Shown: piece after piece, positions 56,300-64,000 of the stretch
Numbering within the stretch: the stretch's first letter is position 1
Layout of the letters: each line of letters begins with the position of its first letter
From: Charina bottae
Lineage: Eukaryota > Chordata > Lepidosauria > Squamata > Charinaidae
DNA: 64,000 bases
NCBI GenBank assembly: GCA_023362775.1
Contig: JALMGJ010000019.1
Location: 2,980,001-3,044,000 of the forward strand
Direction of reading: 5' to 3'
The notes under the pieces: generated by a model
What the model was told of the DNA's origin: nothing
What the model saw: the letters and a program-made list of their open reading frames with translations, nothing else
Databases searched by the model: none
Position numbers and translations under genes: made by a program

Positions 56300-57820
56300 G
56301 GACACTGGACAGACACACGCCCCAAGGAGTATGGCCAGGTAGCCAGATTTCTGTAATGCCTACAGAAAGGAAAGGCAACCCTCTGTGACATTGTCTGCTA
56401 CATTGTTCCTGATGGGTTTTGATTAAACAATAAGGAGAAGTTCTTTCTGGTTAAATAAAGACCCTTAATCAGTGTCAGATAAAGAGCAATTGTTTGCCAA
56501 CAGGCTACACATTACACTTGTGAAGATACTTTTCCCCCGTAAGCCTTATTTTCATTTAACATCTGTTGTAGAAATCATCACAATCACCACAACCACTGTC
56601 TTTTAAATTTAGAAATAATCTTGAAGGAATAATTGAAAAAGTGTTATTTTTATTTATTCCTTTTGTTCCTCCTTTGCTTAGTAAAAGTACATAACTGTTC
56701 CTGTATATAACTTGAGAAAAAAGAAACTAGCTCAGTTTTCCTTCCTGGCCTGTAGCTGGAACTGATGTGTGAACTGCAACACTGTCTGACCGCCAAGTCT
56801 AATGCATCCACAGGCGGCTAATGTTCATCTCTGCATCCTGGCTATAGTTGACTAAATGAAAGAGGGCTTTTTGTCAAGAGCTAAGCTTTTTATTCATTTT
56901 ATGAGTTAATAGGGTTCAATTAATGTTTCTGAATTGCCCGCTTCTTGCATATGTCTCTGGAGCTTTGATGAGGTTGAGAAGAAAGCCTAATGAATGGTTG
57001 AATTGTTATATTGATACCCTGGTAATTAGAGAATGGGTAATTAATGTGCATCTGCAATAAGCTCTTGCGTGCTGCCAATGACCCTATAATGTGCAAGAGC
57101 AAAAAAGGAAATTACAGGAATACAGCTTTTTTCTATTTCTTACATTTTAGGTCTGTATCTTGGTTTAATTAGAAGGAAGAAAATGAATTCCCATCGAAAT
57201 CATTATGCAACATGGTACTACTGGTTAAGGTCATAATGGACAGGAAAAGCGATCAGTTTCAACATTAGATAATTTTTTCCATTCTTTTCAGTGCAGCTCT
57301 TTTGAAGAAATCCAGAGAAGAACTCTGAAAATGTTGGGCAAGTCTGGTCCAGGAAGCCCTCCCAGCTGAACTGAATAAACTGAAGCACGTACTCCTTATG
57401 TAAATACGGACCAACTTGAGGTACGTTTAGACTGGTTGGATTGTCTCGATCGATTTCTCTACCAATTCTAGAACGCCAAGTGTCACAAGCTGCTTAAGCA
57501 ATTCATGATCCAAACATGATCTATATGTAGGATTATTAACATTTCTATTTGGCTAAAGTCTGGAGATGACAATTTATTCATTGAATAACATTTGGTGGCC
57601 AGGCATCCAAATTCAAAGTGATGGAGGTCTCTTGAGCTTCAAGGTGTAGAAATCATTAGATGTTAGAACAATGCTATGGGATGTATTGTGATCCCTTATG
57701 TTCTGCACACTAGACATGTGGTAGTAGAATGGGGTGACTATTCTTTCCAGTGGCACAGCTGGATGCTTGGGTGACTGCTGGTGCTGGACTGATTCAGGCT
57801 TTTATTTTTATTTATTTTAT
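56300..57820. other. Unassigned sequence, includes a possible conserved non-coding block
   Basis: No gene. 56880-57125 is dense in TAATTA/TTAATT-type homeodomain-like sites without repeat character and is mentioned as a hypothesis only. Confidence 0.3.
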
Positions 57821-57821
57821 T

Positions 57822-57875
57822 TATCTTATTTATACCCCACCTATCCCCTCCCTAATGGAGGGCTCTAGGCGGCTT
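57822..57875 (-). mobile_element. SINE family B, 3' tail segment (split copy)
   Basis: 'ttatttataccccacctatc' through 'ggctctaggcggctt', cut by the BovB insertion. The rest is at 61080-61517. Confidence 0.75.
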
Positions 57876-60800
57876 GTTGTTGTTGTTGTTCAGTCGTTTA
57901 GTCGTGTCCGACTCTTCGTGACCTCACGGACCACAGCACGCCAGGCCTTCCTGTCCTCCACTGTCTCTCGGAGTTTACTCAAATTCATGTTCATTACATC
58001 GGTGACGCTATCTAACCATCTCATCCTCTGCCGTCCCCTTCTCCTTTTGCCTTCAGTCTTTCCCAGCATCAGGGTCTTTTCCAGTGAGTCCTCTCTTGGC
58101 ATTAGGTGGCCAAAGTATTTGAGCTTCAGCTTCAGCATCTGTCCTTCCAATGAGCAGTCAGGGTTGATTTCCTTTAGGATTGACTGGTTTGACCCCCTTG
58201 CAGTCCAAGGGACTCTCAAGAGTCTTCTCCAGCACCACAGTTCGAAAGCATCAATTCTTTGGCGCTCAGCCTTCCTTATGGTCCAACTCTCACAGCCATA
58301 CATTGCTACTGGAAAAACCATAGCTTTAACTATACGGACCTTTGTCAGCAAGGTGATGTCTCTGCTTTTTAATATGCTGTCTAGGTTTGCCATAGCTTTA
58401 CTCCCAAGGAGCAAGCGTCTTTTAATTTCATGGCTGCAGTCACCGTCTGCGGTGATCTTGAAGCCCAAGAAAATAAAATCTGTCACTGCTTCCATTTCTT
58501 CCCCTTCTATTTGCCAGGAAGTGATGGGACCAGATGCCATGATCTGGGTTTTTTTAATGTTGAGTTTCAAGCCAGCTTTTGCACTCTCCTCTTTCACCCT
58601 TATCAAGAGGCTCTTTAGTTCCTCTTCACTTTCTGCCATTAGGGTGGTATTGTCTGCATATCTGAGGTTGTTGATATTTCTCCCAGCAATCTTAACTCCG
58701 GCTTGTGATTCATCCAGCCTGGCATTTCTCATGATGTACTCTGCATATAACTTAAATAAGCAGGGTGATAATATACAACCTTGTCGTACTCCTTTCCCAA
58801 TTTTGAACCAGTCGGTTGTTCCATGTCCGGTTCTAACTGTTGCTTCTTGACCCGCATACAGGTTTCTCAGGAGACAGGTAAGGTGGTCTGGTACTCCCAT
58901 CTCTTTAAGACTTTGCCACAGTTTGTTATGATCCACACAATCAAAGGCTTTAGCATAGTCAATGAAGCAGAAGTAGATGTTTTTCTGGAACTCTCTTGCT
59001 TTTTCCATGATCCAGCGAATGTTGGCAATCTGATCTCTAGTTCCTCTGCCTCTTCGAAACCCAGCTTGCACTTCTGGTAGTTCTCGGTTCACATACTGCT
59101 GAAGCCTAGCTTGTAGGATTTTGAGCATAACCTTGCTAGCATGTGAAATGAGCGCAATTGTACGGTAGTTTGAACATTCTTTGGCATTGCCTTTCTTTGG
59201 AATTGGAACGTAAACTGACCTTTTCCAATCCTGTGGCCACTGTTGAGTTTTCCAAATTTGTTGGCATATTGAGTGCAGCACTTTAACAGAATCATCTTTT
59301 AGGATTTTAAATAGCTCAGCTGGGATACTGTCTTCTCCGCTAGCTTTGTTGTTAGTAATGATTCCTAAGGCCCACTTGACTTCACTCTCTAGGATGTCCG
59401 GCTCAAGGTCAGTGACAACACCATCGTATTGATCAGGGATATTAAGATCTTTCTTGTATAGTTCTTCTGTGTATTCTTGCCACCTCTTCTTAATCTCTTC
59501 TGCTTCTGTTAGGTCCCTGCCTTTTTTGTCCTTTATCATGCCCATCTTTGCACAAAACGTTCCCTTGATATCTCCGATTTTCTTGAAGAGATCTCTAGTC
59601 TTCCCCATTCTATTGTTTTCCTCAATTTCTTTGCATTGTTCATTTAAGAAGGCCTTATTATCTCTCCTTGCTATTCTCTGGAATTCTGCATTCAGTTGTT
59701 TATATCTTTCCCTTTCTCCCTTGCCTTTTGCTTCCCTTCTTTCCTCAGCTATTTGTAAAGCCTCATCAGTCAGCCACTTTGCTTTCTTGCATTTCTTTTT
59801 CTTTGGGATGGTTTTAGTTGCTGCCTCCTGTACAATGTTACGAACCTCCATCCATAGTTCTTCGGGCACCCTGTCTACCAGATCTAATCCTTTAAATCTA
59901 TTCCTCACCTCCACTGTATATTCATAAGGGATATGATTTAGGTCATACCTGAGTGGTCTAGTGGTTTTCTCTACGTTCTTCAATTTAAGCCTAAATTTTG
60001 CGATAAGAAGCTCATGATCTGAGCCACAGTCAGCTCCAGGTCTTGTTTTTGCTGATTGTATAGAGCTTCTCCATCTTTGACTGCAAAGTATATAATCAAT
60101 CTGACTTTGGTATTGACCATCTGGTGATGTCCATGTGTAGAGTCGTCTCTTGTGTTGTTGGAAAAGAGTGTTTGCTATGACCAGCCTGTTCTCTTGAGAA
60201 AACTCTACTAGCCTTTGCCCTGCTTCATTTTGTACTCCGAGGCCGAACTTGCCTGTTATTCCGGTTATTTTTTGACTTCCTACTTTAGCATTCCAGTCCC
60301 CTATGATGAAAAGGACATCTTTTTTTGGTGTTAGTTCTAGAAGGTGTTGTAGGTCTTCATAGAACTGGTCAACTTCAGCTTCTTCGGCATCAGTGGTTGG
60401 GGCATAGACTTGGATCACTGTGATGTTGAATGTTTTGCCTTGGATTCGAACTGAAAGCATTCTGTCATTTTTGAGGTTGTACCCCAGTACTGCCTTTCCC
60501 ACTCTTTTATTGACTATGAGAGCTACTCCATTTCTTCTAAGGGATTCTTGCCCACAGTAGTATATATAATGGTCTCCTGAATTAAATTCGCCCATTCCTG
60601 TCCATTTTAGTTCACTGATTCCCAAGATGTCGATGTTCAATCTTGTCATCTCATGTTTGACTACATCCAGCTTACCTTGATTCATAGATCTTACATTCCA
60701 GGTTCCTATGCAATATTGTTCTTTACAGCATCGGACTTTCCTTCCACTTCCAGACACATCCACAACTGAGCGTCCTTTCGGCTTTGGCCCAGCCGCTTCA

Positions 60801-61079
60801 CTCTTTCTGGAGCTACTCGGAATTGCCCTCCGCTCTTCCCCAGTAGCATTTTGGACACCTTCCGACCTGAGGGGCTCATCTTCCGGCGTCATATCTTTTA
60901 GCCTTTTGATACTGTCCATGGGTTTTCTTGGCAAGGATACTGGAGTGGTTTGCCATTCCCTCCTCCAGTTTTGGACCACGTTTTGTCAGGACTCTCCGTC
61001 ATGACCTGTTCTTCTTGACCTGACTTCATTGAGTTACGCAAGCCCCTTCGCCACGACAAGGCAGTGATCCATGAAGGGG
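57876..61079 (-). mobile_element. Full-length BovB (RTE) LINE
   Basis: 3,204 bp on the minus strand. The 5' end 'ccccttcatggatcactgcc' is at 61079-61055 and the 3' end has agtcggacacgac and an (AAC)n tail at 57876. Flanks ctaggcggctt (57865-57875) and ctagatggctt (61080-61090) are an 11 bp TSD with two differences. The 5' UTR is only about 100 bp. It is the most complete autonomous element in the window and sits inside a SINE family B copy. Confidence 0.9.
57890..60979 (-). CDS. BovB ORF: APE-type endonuclease plus reverse transcriptase
   Basis: An uninterrupted 1,029-codon frame, the single protein of an RTE-clade LINE, which nicks target DNA and copies its own RNA there. Residues about 89-328 are the endonuclease: GTWNVRS (92-98), ISELKW with Glu123, YAPTTD (192), GDWN (227-230), QIDYIL (Asp295) and SDH (320-322). 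A lysine/arginine-rich linker follows. The reverse transcriptase spans about 540-830: AGFRRGRGTRDQ (639), motif A FIDYAKAFD (Asp674), motif B RQGCILSP (732-739) and motif C YADN (774-777). A C-terminal block (CESWTIRKAE...FELWCW) ends in KSRTRLND. Other copies here have YADD. The change is one G-to-A at a CpG and may abolish activity. The start at 60979 was chosen because it agrees with the related copy at 24223 and precedes all conserved domains. Confidence 0.9.
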   Translation of the reverse strand: MVQNWRREWQTTPVSLPRKPMDSIKRLKDMTPEDEPLRSEGVQNATGEERRAIPSSSRKSEAAGPKPKGRSVVDVSGSGRKVRCCKEQYCIGTWNVRSMNQGKLDVVKHEMTRLNIDILGISELKWTGMGEFNSGDHYIYYCGQESLRRNGVALIVNKRVGKAVLGYNLKNDRMLSVRIQGKTFNITVIQVYAPTTDAEEAEVDQFYEDLQHLLELTPKKDVLFIIGDWNAKVGSQKITGITGKFGLGVQNEAGQRLVEFSQENRLVIANTLFQQHKRRLYTWTSPDGQYQSQIDYILCSQRWRSSIQSAKTRPGADCGSDHELLIAKFRLKLKNVEKTTRPLRYDLNHIPYEYTVEVRNRFKGLDLVDRVPEELWMEVRNIVQEAATKTIPKKKKCKKAKWLTDEALQIAEERREAKGKGERERYKQLNAEFQRIARRDNKAFLNEQCKEIEENNRMGKTRDLFKKIGDIKGTFCAKMGMIKDKKGRDLTEAEEIKKRWQEYTEELYKKDLNIPDQYDGVVTDLEPDILESEVKWALGIITNNKASGEDSIPAELFKILKDDSVKVLHSICQQIWKTQQWPQDWKRSVYVPIPKKGNAKECSNYRTIALISHASKVMLKILQARLQQYVNRELPEVQAGFRRGRGTRDQIANIRWIMEKAREFQKNIYFCFIDYAKAFDCVDHNKLWQSLKEMGVPDHLTCLLRNLYAGQEATVRTGHGTTDWFKIGKGVRQGCILSPCLFKLYAEYIMRNARLDESQAGVKIAGRNINNLRYADNTTLMAESEEELKSLLIRVKEESAKAGLKLNIKKTQIMASGPITSWQIEGEEMEAVTDFIFLGFKITADGDCSHEIKRRLLLGSKAMANLDSILKSRDITLLTKVRIVKAMVFPVAMYGCESWTIRKAERQRIDAFELWCWRRLLRVPWTARGSNQSILKEINPDCSLEGQMLKLKLKYFGHLMPREDSLEKTLMLGKTEGKRRRGRQRMRWLDSVTDVMNMNLSKLRETVEDRKAWRAVVREVTKSRTRLND

Positions 61080-61517
61080 CTAGATGGCTTACAATCATGT
61101 AAATTCAAATTATACAATCATATCATATACAATCAAGTTTACCGCGCAAGAGGGAGGAGGGAAGGGAACTGGCTCTTCAGCTGCAGGCATCGGACTACAT
61201 GCCCCAGAATGCCTCGCTCCGCACCGGCTGCTGACGTCCAGGAAGTTGCTGTTCTGGATCCATCGTCCTCTGCCGCCATTATCGGGACTCTCCAGGTCTT
61301 CTTGGTTTGAGGACGACCCTCCGATGGACGCCAGCAATTTGACCCACGTAAGTGGTACCCAATTTATCTACTCGCATTCAGCTTTCGACCTGTTGGGTGG
61401 ACAGAAGCCAGGGTAAATGGCGAGAGCTCACCTCGCCACGCAGTTTTTCGAACTGCCAACGTTGTGGTCGGCAGTCTAACGGCTCAGCAGTTTAACCCGC
61501 TGAGCCACCGCGCCCCT
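61080..61517 (-). mobile_element. SINE family B, head and body (split copy)
   Basis: Minus strand: head from about 61517 with an A-box-like 'gtggctcagcgggttaaactgctgagc' region and B-box-like gttcgaaaaactgc. The body (ggactacatgccccagaatgcc in plus sense) follows. Continues at 57822-57875 beyond the BovB insertion. Confidence 0.8.
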
Positions 61518-61752
61518 TTTCTCAGGTAGAGGGATGGGGAACAAACAGGTGGACAATTTCCTTGTACCCAGGCTTTTGAAAAGATTCCTTTAGTTGAGTT
61601 GGTAATTCTAATGTGGTCTTCTCCATGTTTCCTATCTATCTGTCTAAAGGATTTTTGCCTTCCTTTTAATGATATGGTTGTGTTTACAAAACTGGTTACA
61701 ACACTGGAAGACTTGAACCAGATCTGCTTCGGGGTAAAAAGTAATACATTAT

Positions 61753-61816
61753 GGCTGTTGTGGGTCTTCCAGGCTGTGTGGCCGTGTTCTGAAAGTTGTG
61801 GTTCCTTCGACAATAC
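61753..61816 (-). mobile_element. 64 bp Penelope-type terminal micro-insertion
   Basis: 'ggctgttgtgggtcttccaggc' and 'gtgtggccgtgttctgaaag' match a squamate retroelement end that I recall as Penelope-like. The insertion is flanked by an exact 13 bp TSD, agtaatacattat (61740-61752 and 61817-61829). The hammerhead region expected next to this end is not included. Confidence 0.55.
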
Positions 61817-61829
61817 AGTAATACATTAT

Positions 61830-63125
61830 CTTGCTTTCTTCTCCCTTCCCCCAAAATCTTCTCCAATTATTATGTGGAGCTTTAAAGAGCCATCCTAGCA
61901 TATCAGCCTCACGTGCAGATGTTATGAGGAGTGTACACTATCACCAGCTCGCACTAAGATAGTTTTGAGAGAGAATGTAAACTGAAGCTGAATAATAATA
62001 TGGATCAGTTATACCACAATTATGTTGAACTACACCGAGCAGCTGTTATGCCGAACTGTTGCCAGAAATATGGGGTTGGGCTCAAATACCCTTGAGAACA
62101 AAATAATAGACAGAATATATCCTGAGTAAATAGATCTAAATGTATTAGAGTCAACATTTGCCCATAATTATTCACATGATTGTATATCTATGACATTCAA
62201 AGCAGCCATTACAGAACTTTTCTTCTGAGTGGAACAAAAAGGCATGCAAGTTCTCAGCACACACCTAGACTACACAGGACCAGATCTAGATGGTTAAAAA
62301 CACCCATGATAGTCATAATCATAACTGCGTAGCAATCATTTTGGAAGTGATGGGCAATCACTTGATTTAAAAAGAAAATGAGCCAAAGGAAATTAATTCA
62401 TGACTTTGCCCTCTCTATTTTTTTCTTCTCTGGTGTGGTGTTGTCTGCAAGCAAACAACCAAGCTCAGAGAGCACCAAGTTCAACCCTGAGCTACAGATA
62501 TTCTCTTCTATTGGAAACTTTTGATGGAAGAAGAGCTATGGACTTGCCCTTGCATTCTCTTTCCAATGAACAGTTCTGGTTTGTTAAGGAGTGGAAGGGA
62601 CTTTTTGGCAATCCGGGTAGGTTTTATTAGCCACAGTTTCATTATTTGGTTTTGTTCAACTGGAATGGAACCAGTCTGTTAGAAGTGTAAAAATGACAAG
62701 TGGGTTGGCATGACTTTGTGACTGAAGTCCCATTCCTTTTTCACATATGCCACCAGAACATACTTGCAAATACTAAGGGCCCCTGCAAATACTAATGGCC
62801 AAATACTTTGCCCCTCCATAATAAGATGTAATGGTATGTGGGAATGACCTTGGGAGATAGGAGGAAGAGCCACAGGCTAGAAAACAGTCTAAGGAGTATG
62901 GCAAACATCTCTGAAGGGATCATCCCTACTTTCTTGGACTGTAAAGGTGAGGGGGGAGAGATTTTTTTCAGACTTGAAAGATTCTCTTAATTTAAACTTA
63001 TCATAAAGTTAGAGCTATTACTTCTGGGTGTGCTTCTTGTCTGGATTTCCCCAGAAGGCTGACATAAGCATAGAAACAGAATCTTGATGCAGTCAAATGT
63101 TTAATTGTATCCATCTTGCTCTTTT
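61830..63125. other. Unassigned sequence
   Basis: No repeat recognised. One weak internal-exon candidate at about 62452-62611 (see findings). Confidence 0.35.
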
Positions 63126-63126
63126 G

Positions 63127-63145
63127 CGATAGATAGATAGATGAT

Positions 63146-63183
<38 letters not shown>

Positions 63184-63192
63184 GAGATAGAT

Positions 63193-63230
<38 letters not shown>

Positions 63231-63231
63231 T
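63127..63231. repeat. (GATA)n(GACA)n compound microsatellite
   Basis: GATA units with small interruptions, then about eight GACA units. The leucine/serine-repeat open frames on the minus strand here are artefacts. Confidence 0.95.
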
Positions 63232-63234
63232 ATA

Positions 63235-64000
63235 AACTTGAAGGAAGTAGAAGCTGAGAAACTGCATAAGTGCTGCACATTGTACTAAACTCAGAAATAA
63301 ACATACCCATGATACTGTATATCCAATTCTTTGCAATTCAGTAGTGCAAAACTCAGAGAAAAATGGGGGGGGGGGCAGAGAGAATTGCAAAACATCCCTA
63401 TAATTTTTAAAGGAACATTCCTTGAAATAAAAGAGGGAAATGCTTGCAAAGCCTCTTACTGTGTACTGAAGGCAAAAACACTGCTATCAGTTTTCCTGCC
63501 AGATGGCTGTCACCTCCAAAATGTCAAATGCAATAATTAAAATCTTATTTTGGAACTCACTTCACAGTTCGTGCAAGGTGAAAAGTGCTTCACACCGTTT
63601 GAACTTTAAGAGAACACTGCCGAATATAATTTATAGCTTATTCGCAGTCATCTCTGTTAGCGCCTTCCCCTAACAATTCACAGAAAACCTGGAATTCTCC
63701 CTCTCCTAGCAGCCACTATTTTACTCAGCCGACATATAAAACTACGTTCCACTAGGTGCTCTATGTTGGAGCTTCAAAAGCAAGCATGCAACAAATTATG
63801 GCAGTCCGATCCACAAGATCCAGCCCTCATCCTAGAAAATTCCTCTTTTAAGGTTCCATCCTTTCTGTGATGACTTGTAAAAAAGTAACTTAATGTATGC
63901 ATCTTAAACAAGGGTTTCCAGAAGCTAGGATTAAGCAGTTTTTTCCTTGCCTTCTCTCTGCTCTGATTATTTAGGAGGATGGAAGTCTTGCTGAATATTG
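63235..64000. other. Unassigned sequence
   Basis: No recognisable gene or repeat apart from a G-run at 63365-63375. Confidence 0.4.

Noticed and set aside
57750..58850. 366-codon plus-strand open frame
   Set aside because: Antisense shadow of the BovB reverse transcriptase ORF. The same leucine/serine-rich antisense peptides appear opposite every other BovB copy.
63001..63390. Minus-strand frame with LSVCLSVCLS and YLSIYLS repeats
   Set aside because: Translation of the GATA/GACA microsatellite, not a membrane protein.
1..64000. CRISPR array or prokaryotic operon
   Set aside because: No direct repeats of CRISPR type with unique spacers, no bacterial gene order, and all coding traces belong to eukaryotic retroelements.

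Overview
The window looks like gene-poor intergenic or intronic chromatin from a squamate reptile (lizard or snake). The evidence is the repeat community: several BovB/RTE LINEs with nearly intact reading frames, CR1/L2-L3-type LINEs with the tail motif 'aaaccgcccag', several squamate-style tRNA-derived SINEs, Penelope-like elements (PLEs), hAT DNA elements, solo LTRs, and long GATA, GAAA and AAGGG microsatellites in AT-rich sequence. I see no convincing host protein gene, rRNA, cellular tRNA gene, CRISPR array or prokaryotic feature. Two short open segments with splice-like borders are listed only as weak exon candidates.

Layout. 1-8 kb: a LINE C-terminus, a PLE (GIY-YIG domain plus hammerhead-like motif) sitting in the TGAT tail of an old RTE, a SINE, and an unclassified element with a second hammerhead-like motif. 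8-16 kb: CR1/L3 LINEs (one with a folded-back 3' end), SINEs and a small hAT element. 17-20 kb: a three-level nest in which a PLE end lies inside BovB, which lies inside a composite SINE. 20-23 kb: a 1.1 kb solo LTR, then a hAT element interrupted by a CR1/L3 LINE. 23.5-30.2 kb: a trimeric SINE, then a BovB copy interrupted by an opposite-strand, second-subfamily RTE with a 13 bp target-site duplication (TSD). 31-36 kb: microsatellites and a widely spaced inverted repeat. 37-46 kb: a GC-rich hAT element, LINE pieces, PLE ends including a perfect 75 bp palindrome, and a solo LTR. 47.8-51.4 kb: two L1-like elements head to head. 52-56 kb: another hAT element, a CR1/L3 copy split by a SINE, and a PLE end with an unusually long TSD. 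57.8-61.5 kb: a full-length BovB of 3.2 kb with one uninterrupted 1,029-codon ORF, inserted in the same composite SINE family. 61.5-64 kb: mostly unique sequence.

How the parts relate. BovB encodes the endonuclease and reverse transcriptase that probably also serve a SINE sharing a 16-nt tail motif with it. The best BovB ORF is open from end to end, but its reverse-transcriptase motif reads YADN rather than YADD, so it may be catalytically weak or dead. The most interesting signal is a recurring hammerhead-ribozyme-like architecture (CTGANGA, hairpin, GAAA, CG, TH, closing stem) in three unrelated sequence contexts. It is at the ends of PLE copies, and some copies are arranged as palindromes flanked by 13 bp TSDs.
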